Positions 24,112 through 34,684 of a stretch of 64,000 nt of DNA are shown one piece after another. A program made the translations under genes and the position numbers. Within the stretch, counting starts at the first letter, position 1. Each line of letters starts with the position of its first letter. The notes below the pieces were generated by a model, which made no database searches, was not told where the DNA came from, and was given only the letters and a program-made list of their open reading frames with translations. Origin of the DNA: Clostridia bacterium (lineage in GTDB: Bacteria > Bacillota > Clostridia > UBA1381); NCBI GenBank assembly GCA_017621875.1, contig JAGASE010000001.1, forward strand, positions 310,001 through 374,000, read 5' to 3'.

Positions 24112-25683
24112 TTATTTAGCAAAGTCAACTGCCCTGGTTTCACGGATAAGGCTTACCTTAATCTGACCCGGATATTCAAGCTCTGCTTCGATTTTCTTAA
24201 CGATGTCCTTTGCAACCAGTATCATACCTGCGTCATTTACAACGTCAGGCTTAACCATAATTCTGATTTCGCGTCCTGCCTGAATAGCGAAAGACTTTTC
24301 AACACCGTTAAAGTTATTTGCAATTTCTTCAAGACGTTCCAAACGCTTGATGTATGTTTCGATGTTTTCACGTCTTGCACCAGGTCTTGCAGCGCTGATA
24401 GCGTCTGCCGCCTGAACAAGCTGTGCAACGATAGTCTGTGCATCAACGTCTCCGTGATGAGCCATAATAGCGTGGATAACGTCATTATTTTCCTTGTATT
24501 TTTTAGCGATGTCGGCACCGATTGTAACGTGTGAGCCTTCGATTTCATGGTCAACCGCCTTGCCGATATCATGCAGAAGTCCCGCACGCTTTGCAAGGTT
24601 GATATCAACGCCAAGCTCACCTGCCATAACGCCTGCCAAGTGGGAAACCTCAATAGAATGCCTTAAAACGTTCTGACCGTAGCTCGTTCTGAAACGAAGA
24701 CGACCGAGAAGCTTAACAAGCTCGGGATGAAGACCGTGTACGCCTGTTTCAAAGGTAGCGGCCTCGCCCTCCTGCTTAATGGTGGCTTCCACTTCTTTTC
24801 TTGATTTTTCAACTATTTCTTCAATACGTGCCGGATGGATACGTCCGTCCACGATAAGCTTTTCAAGTGCGATACGTGCAACCTCGCGGCGTACCGGATC
24901 AAAGCTTGAAAGAATAACAGCTTCAGGCGTATCGTCGATAATCAAATCAACGCCTGTAAGGGTTTCAAGGGTACGGATATTGCGGCCCTCACGTCCGATA
25001 ATTCGTCCCTTCATTTCATCAGAAGGCAATGCCACAACAGAAACAGTGGTTTCTGCAACGTGGTCTGCGGCAATTTTCTGTATAGAGGTTGCCACAATAT
25101 TTTTTGCCTTTTTCTCTGCTGTATCCTTTGCTTCCTGCTCAATTTCTTTAACCATAATTGCTGCTTCGTGTCTTGCTTCCTGCTCAAGATCGCGAATGAG
25201 GAGATCCTTTGCCTCCTGCTGTGACATTCCGGAGATTTTTTCAAGCTCCTCAACCTGACGTCTTCTAAGCTCGTCTATTTCGGCACTCTTCGCGTCATAT
25301 TCCTTGATCTTCTGATTTAAGGTATGCTCCTTTTTCTCCAAGGCGTCATTTTTTCTTTCAAGATTTTCTTCTTTTTGATTAACTCTTTTTTCCTGAATAG
25401 ATAATTCACGTCTGCGGTCTTTTATTTCTGCGTCCAAAACAGAACGAAGCTTCTGGTTTTCCTCCTTAGCCTCAAGCATAAGCTCACGTGCTTTGGCTTT
25501 TGCATTCTTTTTTGCTTCTTCGACTATACTTTTAGCCTTTTCCTCGGCGGAACCAAATTCGGCTTCTGCAATCTTTTTTCTGTAAGAAATACCTCCGAAA
25601 AATGATGCAATGTTCAGTAGGGCAAAAATAACCGCTGCAATAATAAGTACGATGTTTAATGTGTCTATTTCGTCCACCCCCAT
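24112..25683 (-). CDS. rny: Ribonuclease Y
   Basis: Membrane-anchored endoribonuclease that starts mRNA decay, 523 residues from the ATG at 25683. The N-terminal membrane helix ([20 protein letters not shown]) is followed by a long coiled coil (about 40-190), a KH RNA-binding domain with [19 protein letters not shown], and an HD domain with [12 protein letters not shown]. The start has no strong ribosome site; GGGGGTGG lies just inside the gene, so the true start could be a few codons later. An in-frame TTG at 25743 would add a non-family extension and is rejected. Confidence 0.95.
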   Translation of the reverse strand: MGVDEIDTLNIVLIIAAVIFALLNIASFFGGISYRKKIAEAEFGSAEEKAKSIVEEAKKNAKAKARELMLEAKEENQKLRSVLDAEIKDRRRELSIQEKRVNQKEENLERKNDALEKKEHTLNQKIKEYDAKSAEIDELRRRQVEELEKISGMSQQEAKDLLIRDLEQEARHEAAIMVKEIEQEAKDTAEKKAKNIVATSIQKIAADHVAETTVSVVALPSDEMKGRIIGREGRNIRTLETLTGVDLIIDDTPEAVILSSFDPVRREVARIALEKLIVDGRIHPARIEEIVEKSRKEVEATIKQEGEAATFETGVHGLHPELVKLLGRLRFRTSYGQNVLRHSIEVSHLAGVMAGELGVDINLAKRAGLLHDIGKAVDHEIEGSHVTIGADIAKKYKENNDVIHAIMAHHGDVDAQTIVAQLVQAADAISAARPGARRENIETYIKRLERLEEIANNFNGVEKSFAIQAGREIRIMVKPDVVNDAGMILVAKDIVKKIEAELEYPGQIKVSLIRETRAVDFAK

Positions 25684-25819
25684 AAAGTTTTTTAATATAA
25701 ATCGGGGATGCTGAATATATGAAATTACTGTACATTTATTCAAAAATTATTTTCATAAACTACTATCAAAAATTCAACATTCCCAATAAATAGTTTAAAG
25801 AAATAACAAGCATATTACT

Positions 25820-25848
25820 ATTTTATCCTATTTTTGCTCTTATGTCAA
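25820..25848 (-). promoter_or_regulatory. Promoter of rny
   Basis: On the minus strand TTGACA (25848-25843) and TAAAAT (25825-25820) are 17 bases apart. It shares the 361-base divergent gap (25684-26044) with the glgB promoter; nothing else is seen there. Confidence 0.75.
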
Positions 25849-25979
25849 GAGAATATTAAAAAACTATAAAACTTAAAGATAATTGTCAATAAACGGGACA
25901 TAATGTAGAATGTATAAATGATTTTTAAAAATTTGTAAAAATGCACAAAAAAATGACGGAAAAATTTACCATTTTAGTA

Positions 25980-26008
25980 TTTACTGCATAAACAATATGT
26001 GCTATAAT
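25980..26008 (+). promoter_or_regulatory. Promoter of the glgBCD operon
   Basis: TTTACT at 25980-25985 and TATAAT at 26003-26008, 17 bases apart. The -35 box is weak, which leaves room for an activator or catabolite control; no cre-like site was recognised. Confidence 0.55.
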
Positions 26009-26044
26009 AATATATAGCAATTAAAAGAGAGGGGACAACCGAAG

Positions 26045-27958
26045 ATGCCGTCGATGGAAGAAAAAAATTGGGCGGGAATTGATGAATTTCAGCTGTATTT
26101 GTATAACGAAGGGACAAATTTTCAATCATATGAAATGCTTGGACCACATAAAATAAATAAAGGGTGGAGATTTGCCGTATGGGCACCGAATGCCAAAGAT
26201 GTTTCGCTTGCAGGAGATTTTAACGGCTGGAGCGGCGAGGGTAGACCTCTTACAAAAATCGGAACTACCGGCGTGTGGTACGGGTACTTTGAGGATATAA
26301 AGGAAGGCATGCTTTATAAATATGCTGTAACGGATAAAAGCGGCAATACTGTGCTGAAAACCGATCCTGTTGCATTTGCCTGCGAGGTACGTCCGAACAC
26401 GGCTTCTGTCGTACGTGATATTCCAAAGTATCGCTGGAGCGATAAAAAGTGGCTTAAAATGCGGGAAAAGACACCTATATATGACAAGCCTATGAATATT
26501 TATGAGGTGCATGCCGCATCATGGAAAACGCATGAGGACGGAATAGGATACACCTACAGGGAGCTTGCGGACGAGCTGATACCTTATGTGAAAGAGATGG
26601 GATATACCCACATAGAAATGATGCCGCTTTCGGAATATCCGTTTGACGGCTCATGGGGATATCAGGTTACTGGTTATTTTGCCGCAACCTCGCGCTACGG
26701 CTCGCCGGAGGATTTGATGTATTTGGTGGACGAGTGCCATAAAAACGGCATAGGAATAATTATGGATTGGGTTCCTGCACATTTTCCGCGAGACCTTCAC
26801 GGGCTTTTCCGATTCGACGGAACTGCGGCATATGAATATGCTGATCCGCGTCTTGGTGAACATAAGGATTGGGGAACGATGGTTTTTGACTACTCAAAAA
26901 GCGAAGTAGTATCATTTTTGTTGTCATCGGCGTTTTTCTGGATAAAGGAGTATCATTTTGACGGACTTCGCGTAGATGCGGTATCATCGATGTTGTATCG
27001 TGACTATAGCCGCAATCACGGCGAATGGATTGCAAATATCTATGGCGGAAATGAAAATCTTGAGGCAATCGCATTTTTACAGAAGCTTAACCAAATTATG
27101 TTTGCAAAGTTCCCGAATATTTTGATGATTGCAGAGGAATCAACCGCATGGGGAATGGTTACGGGACCTACCGAAAACGGCGGACTGGGATTTAATTATA
27201 AATGGAACATGGGTTGGATGAACGATACCCTTCGTTATATGTCGATGGACCCGTATTTCAGAAAGCATAACCATGAGCTTTTGACGTTTTTGATGTGCTA
27301 TGCGTATTCGGAAAATTTTATCCTTCCGCTGTCGCATGATGAGGTGGTTCACGGCAAAAAATCGCTTATTGATAAGATGTTTGGCACTTATTCCGAAAAG
27401 TTTGCGGGATACAGAGCACTTTTGGGATATTATTTGTCGCTTCCCGGCAAAAAAATGATGTTTATGGGCGGCGAAATTGCACAGTTTATTGAATGGCGTT
27501 ATGACGAGGGGCTTGAGTGGAGTCTTTTGGAAATTGACAGTCATAGGCAGCTTCACGACTATGTGAAGGAAATAAATCATTTTTATCTTGATAATAAGCC
27601 GTTCTGGGAGATTGACCGGAGCTGGGACGGATTTTCCTGGATAAATGCAGAGGACAGGGATAATTCGGTGCTGTCCTATATGAGAATGTCTAAAAAGGGT
27701 GAAAAGGTTATTGTTGCTGCGAATTTTACTCCTGTGGAACGGAAAAAATATACGATAAACGTTCCCGATGCAGGTGAGTACGAGGTGGTAATAAGCTCGG
27801 ACTGGAAACGCTTCGGAGGAAGCTCTGCCGCACGAAAAAGGAAGTACAAGGCGGTAAAAAACAAAAATTCGCAGGAAATGCCGTATTCAATCCATGTTGA
27901 TTTAAAAGGCTTGTCTGTTTTATATTTGAAAAAAATGCGAAAGGAAGAGATAAAATGA
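26045..27958 (+). CDS. glgB: 1,4-alpha-glucan branching enzyme
   Basis: GH13 enzyme that makes alpha-1,6 branches in glycogen, 637 residues. The N-terminal CBM48 domain ([20 protein letters not shown]) precedes a TIM barrel with WVPAHFPRD, the nucleophile strand [12 protein letters not shown], the acid region IAEEST, and [12 protein letters not shown]. The beta-sandwich C-terminus ends near 620. The ATG at 26045 has GAGAGGGG ten bases upstream. It overlaps glgC by four bases (ATGA), so the pair is translationally coupled. Confidence 0.96.
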   Translation: MPSMEEKNWAGIDEFQLYLYNEGTNFQSYEMLGPHKINKGWRFAVWAPNAKDVSLAGDFNGWSGEGRPLTKIGTTGVWYGYFEDIKEGMLYKYAVTDKSGNTVLKTDPVAFACEVRPNTASVVRDIPKYRWSDKKWLKMREKTPIYDKPMNIYEVHAASWKTHEDGIGYTYRELADELIPYVKEMGYTHIEMMPLSEYPFDGSWGYQVTGYFAATSRYGSPEDLMYLVDECHKNGIGIIMDWVPAHFPRDLHGLFRFDGTAAYEYADPRLGEHKDWGTMVFDYSKSEVVSFLLSSAFFWIKEYHFDGLRVDAVSSMLYRDYSRNHGEWIANIYGGNENLEAIAFLQKLNQIMFAKFPNILMIAEESTAWGMVTGPTENGGLGFNYKWNMGWMNDTLRYMSMDPYFRKHNHELLTFLMCYAYSENFILPLSHDEVVHGKKSLIDKMFGTYSEKFAGYRALLGYYLSLPGKKMMFMGGEIAQFIEWRYDEGLEWSLLEIDSHRQLHDYVKEINHFYLDNKPFWEIDRSWDGFSWINAEDRDNSVLSYMRMSKKGEKVIVAANFTPVERKKYTINVPDAGEYEVVISSDWKRFGGSSAARKRKYKAVKNKNSQEMPYSIHVDLKGLSVLYLKKMRKEEIK

Positions 27959-29163
27959 ATGCAAAGGATTGCGTGGCAATGATTTTGGCGGGAGGACAGG
28001 GCAGCCGGCTTGGTGCACTTACAAAAAATGTTGCAAAGCCTGCCGTACCTTTTGGCGGAAAATACAGGATTATAGATTTTCCGCTCTCGAACTGTGTTCA
28101 TTCGGGAATTGATACCGTCGGAGTGTTAACGCAGTATCAGCCGCTCGAATTGAATACTTATATCGGAAACGGAGGACCGTGGGATTTAGCAAGAAACTAC
28201 GGCGGAGTATATGTTCTGCCTCCGTATCAGAGTGCAAAGGCGGGCGAGTGGTATAAAGGAACAGCGAATGCTATTTACCAGAACCTTAGCTTTTTGGATA
28301 GGTTTTGTCCCAAAAATGTTCTTATTTTGTCGGGTGACCACATTTATAAAATGCATTACGGCGAGATGTTAAAAGAGCATAAAAAATCGGGTGCTGCGGT
28401 AACTATTGCCGTTATGCCGGTTCCGTGGGAGGAGGCAAGCAGATTCGGTATAATGAATGTTGACGAAAACGGAATTATAACCGAGTTTGAGGAAAAGCCT
28501 GCGAATCCCAAGAGTAATCTTGCGTCAATGGGTATTTATATTTTTGACTATAAGATTTTGAAAAAATATCTTGAGGACGATGAAAGAAATCCTGAATCCT
28601 CAAATGACTTCGGAAAGAACGTTATTCCGCAAATGCTCGGAAACGGCGAAAAAATGATGAGCTATCGGTTTGAAGGCTACTGGAAGGACGTTGGAACGGT
28701 GCAGAGCCTTTGGGAGGCTAATATGGACCTTATCGACGCTCCGCCGAAGTTTGAAATTTACGACGACAGCTGGAGCATCTATTCGCGAAATACTGCTTTG
28801 GCACCGCAGTATGTGGGCAAAAACGCAAAGATAACCGAGAGCACTGTAACACAGGGCTGCATGATTTACGGCGAGGTTTCACATTCAGTGGTTTTCTCAA
28901 ATGTTCAGATTGGTGAGAACTCAAAAATTTCCGACTCGGTTATAATGCCGGACGTAAAAATCGGAAAGAATGTTGTGATAAATAAAGCGGTTATCGGTTC
29001 GGGAGCGATAATTGAGGATAATGCCATATTAGGAGTAAACGAGGACGAAAAGAGTAAATACATTTCGGGCATGTGTACAAACGGAATCGTACTGATTGAA
29101 GGCGGAGCAACCATTCCTGCAGGAGAAGATATTCCTAAAGGCTCAATGGTTGAGGTTGAATAA
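27955..29163 (+). CDS. glgC: Glucose-1-phosphate adenylyltransferase
   Basis: Makes ADP-glucose, the committed step of glycogen synthesis, 402 residues. The nucleotide loop [20 protein letters not shown] and the IIDFPLSNC segment are intact. The substrate-site lysine region FEEKPANPK and a C-terminal left-handed beta-helix ([20 protein letters not shown]) are present. It forms a heteromer with GlgD in Firmicutes. It is cotranscribed with glgB and glgD. Confidence 0.96.
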   Translation: MNAKDCVAMILAGGQGSRLGALTKNVAKPAVPFGGKYRIIDFPLSNCVHSGIDTVGVLTQYQPLELNTYIGNGGPWDLARNYGGVYVLPPYQSAKAGEWYKGTANAIYQNLSFLDRFCPKNVLILSGDHIYKMHYGEMLKEHKKSGAAVTIAVMPVPWEEASRFGIMNVDENGIITEFEEKPANPKSNLASMGIYIFDYKILKKYLEDDERNPESSNDFGKNVIPQMLGNGEKMMSYRFEGYWKDVGTVQSLWEANMDLIDAPPKFEIYDDSWSIYSRNTALAPQYVGKNAKITESTVTQGCMIYGEVSHSVVFSNVQIGENSKISDSVIMPDVKIGKNVVINKAVIGSGAIIEDNAILGVNEDEKSKYISGMCTNGIVLIEGGATIPAGEDIPKGSMVEVE

Positions 29164-29178
29164 GAAGGGGGTAGCGAC

Positions 29179-30294
29179 ATGATAGATACAATGGGTATTA
29201 TTATAGCAAGTAATATAAACATTCCTCCGCTTACGGATATCAGAAGTGCTTCTGCTTTGCCGATTGCGGGCGGATACAGAATTATAGATTTTGTGCTGTC
29301 AAATATGGCAAGTGCCGGTCTTGAAAACATCGGCGTTGCAACCGAGGCAAACTATTCCTCGCTTATGGACCACATAAAATCAGGCTCGCCGTGGGATTTG
29401 GACAGAAAGAACAGAGGTCTTAATATACTGCCTCCGAACATCGGTAAAAATTCGGTTGAGATTATCCGGGGCGATTTGGATATTTTAAGCGGAATAAGAG
29501 AGTTTATTCACCGAAGCCGCGAGACATATGTTATTTTATCTCTCGGCAGTAATATTTACAGTATTGATTTTAATAAGGTAATAGAAAGCCACAAGGAAAA
29601 ACAGGCAGATATTACTATTGTATATAAGGATTTGAACGGGATTGACCAAAAGGAGCTGTCACGCTTTACGCTGCTGGAGGTAGACGAGGACAAGAATATA
29701 ACCGATATTGAGGTATGCCCTTATTATCCAAAATCAACCTGTGCAAGTGCTGACGTGTTTGTTATGGAGAGAATGCTTTTGGAAAGTATTGTTGATGAAT
29801 GCTCGGCACGCGGCAGTCATGACTTTATAAAGGACGCGATTGCTAAGAAAATGTCGGGGCTTAGAATGTATGGCTACGAGCATGAGGGCTATACCGATAA
29901 AATTGACAGTATGAAGTCGTATTACAACAATAATATGAAGTTCCTTGAAAAGGAAATGCAGGAAGAAATGCTGAAATCCGACCTGCCGATTTATACAAAA
30001 AACCGCGACCTGCCGCCAACCAAATACGGTTCTGATGCGGAGGTTGTCAATTCGTATATTGCTGACGGATGTATAATTGAAGGTACTGTAATAAACAGCG
30101 TGCTTTCGGGAAATGTTGTTGTCAAAAAAGGAGCGGTGGTTAAAAATTCAATTCTGATGCAGGGCGATATTATCCATGAGGACGCACTTTTGGAATATGT
30201 AGTGCTGGATAAAGAGGTGGAGATAACTGCTGCAAGAAAGCTGATAGGTCAGGAAAACTATCCGCTGCCGGTTGCAAAGGGAACCGTTATTTAA
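29179..30294 (+). CDS. glgD: Glucose-1-phosphate adenylyltransferase regulatory subunit GlgD
   Basis: Paralogue of GlgC, 371 residues. It keeps YRIIDFVLSNMASAG and the beta-helix C-terminus but lacks the GGxGxRL nucleotide loop: the N-terminus reads NINIPPLTDIRSASALPIAG. That is the mark of the GlgD subunit, which raises the activity of GlgC. It begins 15 bases after glgC. No glgA or glgP lies in this window. Confidence 0.94.
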   Translation: MIDTMGIIIASNINIPPLTDIRSASALPIAGGYRIIDFVLSNMASAGLENIGVATEANYSSLMDHIKSGSPWDLDRKNRGLNILPPNIGKNSVEIIRGDLDILSGIREFIHRSRETYVILSLGSNIYSIDFNKVIESHKEKQADITIVYKDLNGIDQKELSRFTLLEVDEDKNITDIEVCPYYPKSTCASADVFVMERMLLESIVDECSARGSHDFIKDAIAKKMSGLRMYGYEHEGYTDKIDSMKSYYNNNMKFLEKEMQEEMLKSDLPIYTKNRDLPPTKYGSDAEVVNSYIADGCIIEGTVINSVLSGNVVVKKGAVVKNSILMQGDIIHEDALLEYVVLDKEVEITAARKLIGQENYPLPVAKGTVI

Positions 30295-30298
30295 AAAT

Positions 30299-30335
30299 TA
30301 TTCCGCAGATTGATTTGCAGTCTGCGGAATTTTAT
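30299..30335 (+). terminator. Terminator of the glgBCD operon
   Basis: ATTCCGCAGA pairs with TCTGCGGAAT around TTGATTTGCAG, followed by TTTT. Confidence 0.75.
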
Positions 30336-30403
30336 GTTTAACGCCGCATAAAGTGGGAATACTTATTTATAAAAGATGCTTTAGAGGTAAAGGAGGAACA
30401 GCT

Positions 30404-30736
30404 ATGACTGAAAGAAAAATGAGCGTGAGTGCAAAAATAGTTATTGTGGTGTCGGCGGTTATTATTGTTCTGCTTTTTTGCACAATGGGACTTCGTGCAT
30501 ATAATATGACTACCGAGCAAACGCAGGATATCGGCAGGGAACGGGCGGCGGAAATAGTATTTACCGATGCAAACGTCACTCAGGAAACGGTCACGCAGTA
30601 TCGTTTGGAGGCTGATTACAATAACGGAAGACGTGTGTATGAAATTGATTTTAGATACGGCGGCTATGAGTATGAATATGAAGTAGACGCCGCAAGCGGT
30701 GAGATTATAAAATATGATAAGGATTATGAGAGATAA
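30404..30736 (+). CDS. Membrane-anchored PepSY-domain protein
   Basis: Protein of 110 residues. Residues 10-32 form one hydrophobic anchor (IVIVVSAVIIVLLFCTMGL). The outer part is a PepSY/propeptide-like domain: RERAAEIVFTDANVTQETVT, then YNNGRRVYEIDFRYGGYEYE and VDAASGEIIKYD. Such domains often inhibit extracellular proteases. The ATG at 30404 has AAAGGAGGAA upstream; the longer frame from 30353 lacks a site. It is flanked by terminators on both sides, so it is a single-gene unit. Confidence 0.82.
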   Translation: MTERKMSVSAKIVIVVSAVIIVLLFCTMGLRAYNMTTEQTQDIGRERAAEIVFTDANVTQETVTQYRLEADYNNGRRVYEIDFRYGGYEYEYEVDAASGEIIKYDKDYER

Positions 30737-30753
30737 AATCAGACATATCACAA

Positions 30754-30784
30754 ATGAGCCGACCTCCCGAGGGGGTCGGCTCAT
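30754..30784. terminator. Hairpin terminator after the PepSY gene
   Basis: ATGAGCCGACC pairs with GGTCGGCTCAT around a nine-base loop. The stem is strong but the plus-strand tail is A-rich, so efficiency is uncertain. Confidence 0.55.
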
Positions 30785-30791
30785 AAAAGTA

Positions 30792-30820
30792 TTGACAATA
30801 TTTTATTTTTTTGATATAAT
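30792..30820 (+). promoter_or_regulatory. Consensus promoter of the GLUG-repeat protein
   Basis: TTGACA at 30792-30797 and TATAAT at 30815-30820, 17 bases apart. Confidence 0.8.
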
Positions 30821-30854
30821 TTGAGAATAATTTTTTAAGAAAGAAGAGAAAAGT

Positions 30855-32807
30855 ATGAGGAAAAATATAATTTTTACATTGATGTTGACACTTGCTTTAA
30901 ATCTTTTAACTCCTGTTTATGCATCAACTGCGTGGGACGGAACCGTTGCGACAGGCTTTGCGGGAGGTGAAGGAACAGAGAGCAGTCCTTATTTAATTGA
31001 AAATGCAAGTCAGCTTGCATACCTTTCAGCAGTAGCCAAAAAAGAATCTGCAAATACGGCAAATTATGCAACGAAAGAAAAATATTATAAGCTTACAGCC
31101 GATATTGATTTGGGAAATGTTGAGTGGACTGCAATTGAGGACTTTCGCGGAGTTTTTGACGGGAACGCTCATGTTATAAGCAATTTAAAAATCGGTTCGG
31201 GAGCAAGTTATCGTGGACTTTTCGGACAAAACTACGGTACAATTTCGGATTTAACAGTAAAGGACGCAACAGTTGAAGATAGCATTTCCTCATCAACCAT
31301 TGGTGTTATATGTTGTTATAACAGCGGTACAATTGAATATTCCGGCTTTACGGGTAATTTTGATACAGGTGAAGGTAAACAGCTTTATGTTGGAGTAATT
31401 GCAGGCCGTATGTCGGGAAGTTCTGCGGTTATAAGATATTGTGAGGTTAAAAACGCCGATATAGACGGAAAGCTAAGTACCTTCGGTATCATTGCTGGTT
31501 ATTTATCAAGCGGGTGTAATATTTATCAATGCAGAATTGATACAGTCGATGTGGATATTGAAGGAGGCTGTACAAATGTCGGCGGAGCAGTTGGTTATAC
31601 AAACTCTTCAAGCGTAAATGATATTTATGTAAAAGGTCTTGATATTTCTGTAGGAGATTTCAGCACAACAATTTCCAGTTATTTTGGCGGAATTGCAGGA
31701 CGTGCCGTATCTTCGTACATTAAAAATTGTTATATTTCAGACGGTAATTTGATTTCAAATCCGGATGTTCAATGGCATTATTTCGGTGGGATTGCAGGTT
31801 CTATTCAGAGCGGAAATATTACAAACTGTTATTCGAATTTAAATCTTATTCTCAATATGTCAAAAGATTCTATCTGGCCTTATAGTGTCGGCGGAATTGC
31901 AGGTTATGCGGTAGACACTTATATCAAAAACTGTATTTCAACAGCAAAATACAGTTTAACAGATAGCACAACAAGTAAAGATAATACGTTAGAGGTTGGC
32001 GGTATTTGCGGTAGATCAAGTTCGTGGGCATGGGCAGAAAACTGTGTAAACGATTCATCGATAAACGGTACTGATGGTGCGTATACTAATATAGGTTATA
32101 TTATTGCTAATGAAGAGTCAACGGAGTATGCAGTAAACTGCTACTATAATTCAGCAAACACTCTATCGGGAGGAAAAACCACATTACAGTGTGCAACAGA
32201 GCCAATAAGCAATACAAAAGACGTAACATTCTTAAAAAATACAGTAGGACTTCTCGAATATACTCCTACAACAACAGATGAGCTTTATGTATGGCTTTAT
32301 GGAACAACCGATTACCCTGAAATATATTCAATTTATAATAAATGTGTGACCTACTCCGCAAACGGCGGTGAAAATGAGCCTGCTTCACAATTTATAAAAT
32401 ACTATTCAGGCGATACTCTTTCTCAAACTGTGCCGACAAAGAACGGATGTAAATTTAAGGAATGGAACACACAAGCAGACGGAACAGGAACAAGCTATAC
32501 TACGGGACAGGATATTTCGACATCTTCGGAAGGATTTTTAAAGCTTTATGCAATCTGGGAGGAAATACCAAGCACTGTTACAACAGTTATTCAGCAAACA
32601 GGATATAAGGCATACATAGTAGAAGCGACAGGTATACCTGAAAACGCAAATATCATAATTGCTTGTTATAACGGCGACAGTTTTGTTTTGGCAAAGATTT
32701 TAGACGAAGAGTTAAAGACAACGATTTCTGACAGTGTGGTATATGATAAAACAAAAACATTTGTTTGGAAGGATTTAACTCCGATTAAGGAACCGGAAAT
32801 TAAATAG
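30855..32807 (+). CDS. Secreted GLUG/InlB-repeat surface protein
   Basis: Protein of 650 residues with a signal peptide (1-23, ending PVYAS). The body, about 40-430, is a right-handed beta-helix type array with GLUG-like repeats (GGIAGRAVSSYIKNCYIS, GGIAGSIQSGNITNCYSN, GGIAGYAVDTYIKNCIS). An InlB/Listeria-Bacteroides repeat follows, about 497-567 (YSANGGENEPASQFIKYYSG through LKLYAIWEE). The last 80 residues form a small beta domain ending FVWKDLTPI. No SLH or LPXTG anchor is visible. Likely an adhesin or polysaccharide-binding protein. It is markedly more AT-rich than neighbouring operons, which hints at transfer. Confidence 0.75.
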   Translation: MRKNIIFTLMLTLALNLLTPVYASTAWDGTVATGFAGGEGTESSPYLIENASQLAYLSAVAKKESANTANYATKEKYYKLTADIDLGNVEWTAIEDFRGVFDGNAHVISNLKIGSGASYRGLFGQNYGTISDLTVKDATVEDSISSSTIGVICCYNSGTIEYSGFTGNFDTGEGKQLYVGVIAGRMSGSSAVIRYCEVKNADIDGKLSTFGIIAGYLSSGCNIYQCRIDTVDVDIEGGCTNVGGAVGYTNSSSVNDIYVKGLDISVGDFSTTISSYFGGIAGRAVSSYIKNCYISDGNLISNPDVQWHYFGGIAGSIQSGNITNCYSNLNLILNMSKDSIWPYSVGGIAGYAVDTYIKNCISTAKYSLTDSTTSKDNTLEVGGICGRSSSWAWAENCVNDSSINGTDGAYTNIGYIIANEESTEYAVNCYYNSANTLSGGKTTLQCATEPISNTKDVTFLKNTVGLLEYTPTTTDELYVWLYGTTDYPEIYSIYNKCVTYSANGGENEPASQFIKYYSGDTLSQTVPTKNGCKFKEWNTQADGTGTSYTTGQDISTSSEGFLKLYAIWEEIPSTVTTVIQQTGYKAYIVEATGIPENANIIIACYNGDSFVLAKILDEELKTTISDSVVYDKTKTFVWKDLTPIKEPEIK

Positions 32808-32948
32808 ATTTTAAAAGTGTCAATTACAGATGTCGGTTTTGCCGGAAAATTTTTCGACTGCACATATTTTATTGATTTTACCTACTAAAAGATATTACTT
32901 TTTAGAAAAAGTAATTGGCAAAAACTAAAAATGTATTGATTAGTAACG

Positions 32949-32991
32949 AAAAAGCTGCACGTAGTCAAAAGATGGCTATGTGCAGCTTTTT
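32949..32991. terminator. Bidirectional terminator before asnA
   Basis: AAAAAGCTGCAC pairs with GTGCAGCTTTTT around a 19-base loop. It serves asnA on the minus strand and the plus-strand unit. The stretch 32808-32948 shows no gene. Confidence 0.8.
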
Positions 32992-33014
32992 ATTTCTTTT
33001 TTTGTTGATATTGT

Positions 33015-34022
33015 TTACAGCAGATTTATGCCATGCTTTTTACATTCCTCCAGCATATCCTCCGGCCATACCGATGCCTGAACCTCGCCTACGTGGGCTT
33101 TATGCAGGAAGTACATGCAGATTCTTGACTGTCCTATTCCGCCGCCGATGGTATAGGGCAGCTCGCCGCGAAGAAGTGCTTTCTGGAACGGAAGCTCTGC
33201 ATTTTCCTCTTTTCCGCGGATTTTCAGCTGGGAAAGAAGAGCCTCTTCGTCAACGCGGATTCCCATTGAAGATAATTCAAGGGCAGTGTCTAAAACGGGA
33301 TAATAAACGATGATATCGCCGTTTAAGCTCCAGTCGTCATAGTCAGGAGCACGTCCGTCATGCATTTCGCCGGATTTTAATGCTCCGCCTATCTGCATGA
33401 TAAATACAGCACCATTTTCCTTTGAAATGGCATATTCACGCTCTTTGGGAGTTTTGTCGGGATACATGTCCTCAAGCTCCTGGGTTGTGATAAAGAAGAT
33501 ATCCTCCGGCAGATAAATTTCAGCAAAATCGTATTCAGAGGCGATATATCTTTCGGTGTGCTTTAAGGTGGCATATACCTTTTCAACTGTGCTTTTTAAG
33601 GTTTCCATTGTCCTTTCGGATTTCTCAATAACTCTCTCCCAGTCCCACTGGTCAACGTAGTTTGAGTGGAGATTGTCAACGTCCTCATCGCGGCGGATTG
33701 CGTTCATGTCTGTGTAAAGACCTTCGCCCGGCTTAAAGCCGTAATGCTTGAGAGCAAATCTCTTCCATTTTGCAAGTGAATGAACAATTTCAAACTCGCC
33801 GTCTATGCCCTTTATATCAAAGGAGACGGGACGCTCAACGCCGTTTAAGGTGTCGTTAAGACCGCTGAAGCGGTTAACAAAAAGCGGTGCGGAAACACGG
33901 GTAAGGTTAAGCTGAATCGATAAATCACGCTCAAAAAAATCCTTAACCTTTTTTATTGCCTGCTCAGTCTGTCTTAATGACAGGAGCGATGTATAGCCTT
34001 TTGGAATAATCAGATTTTTCAC
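33015..34022 (-). CDS. asnA: Aspartate--ammonia ligase
   Basis: Makes asparagine from aspartate and ammonia with ATP, 335 residues, class II synthetase-like fold. It shows the family landmarks [34 protein letters not shown] and [14 protein letters not shown]. The start is GTG, with GAGG seven bases upstream. It has its own consensus promoter in the 82-base gap behind mntP and a terminator at the end, so it can be transcribed alone. Confidence 0.96.
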   Translation of the reverse strand: MKNLIIPKGYTSLLSLRQTEQAIKKVKDFFERDLSIQLNLTRVSAPLFVNRFSGLNDTLNGVERPVSFDIKGIDGEFEIVHSLAKWKRFALKHYGFKPGEGLYTDMNAIRRDEDVDNLHSNYVDQWDWERVIEKSERTMETLKSTVEKVYATLKHTERYIASEYDFAEIYLPEDIFFITTQELEDMYPDKTPKEREYAISKENGAVFIMQIGGALKSGEMHDGRAPDYDDWSLNGDIIVYYPVLDTALELSSMGIRVDEEALLSQLKIRGKEENAELPFQKALLRGELPYTIGGGIGQSRICMYFLHKAHVGEVQASVWPEDMLEECKKHGINLL

Positions 34023-34069
34023 ACTAATGCCTCATTTCTGTTTTACGATTGTAAAAAATTAACTTATTT

Positions 34070-34098
34070 ATTATATAATAAATGCCCTGTAATGTCAA
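34070..34098 (-). promoter_or_regulatory. Consensus promoter of asnA
   Basis: On the minus strand TTGACA (34098-34093) and TATAAT (34075-34070), 17 bases apart. Confidence 0.78.
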
Positions 34099-34104
34099 TG
34101 CTTT

Positions 34105-34674
34105 TTAGAAGAACAGGTGTTCAACCAGAATTTTTACGCCAATTCCAATCAAAACAAGACCGCCTGCAATTTCCGCCTTTTTCCCAAGCAAATTGCCGAA
34201 TTTGCTGCCGATATAAACGCCGGAGAAGGAAATAGCAAAGGTCAGAACGCCGATTATTGATGAGGCGTACACAACGGGTACATTGATTGTTGCAAAGGTA
34301 ACGCCTACGGCAAGTGCGTCAATGCTGGTGGCAACGGCAAGAAGCAAAAGTGTCGATGCGGACAGCGGATTTTGGATTTCCTTATCATTATCGTCGTCTT
34401 TTTCGGTAATCGCCTCAAAGAGCATTTTCCCACCTATAAAGGCAAGAAGAATAAAGGCAATCCAATGGTCGAAGGTTGTTATGTAGTGTGCAAAGGCACT
34501 TCCCAAAACATATCCGGCACAAGGCATTAAGAACTGAAATCCGCCGAAGAATAAGGCTATTTTTGCAGCCTGGAGCGGCTTTGGATTTTTTAGTATGATT
34601 CCGTCGGTTACAGAGACCGAAAAAGCGTCCATTGCAAGTCCTATTCCGATTAGTAATATTGAAATTAAGTCCAT
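34105..34674 (-). CDS. mntP: Manganese efflux pump MntP-like protein
   Basis: Membrane protein of 189 residues with six hydrophobic segments and the two family repeats: GIGLAMDAFSVSVTDGI in the first half and VATSIDALAVGVTFATI in the second, each with the conserved membrane Asp. Members export Mn2+. A charged loop (TEKDDDNDKE) separates the halves. GAGGAG precedes the ATG. It lies ten bases behind gpsA. No manganese riboswitch was found upstream. Confidence 0.88.
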   Translation of the reverse strand: MDLISILLIGIGLAMDAFSVSVTDGIILKNPKPLQAAKIALFFGGFQFLMPCAGYVLGSAFAHYITTFDHWIAFILLAFIGGKMLFEAITEKDDDNDKEIQNPLSASTLLLLAVATSIDALAVGVTFATINVPVVYASSIIGVLTFAISFSGVYIGSKFGNLLGKKAEIAGGLVLIGIGVKILVEHLFF

Positions 34675-34684
34675 TTTGTTCTCC

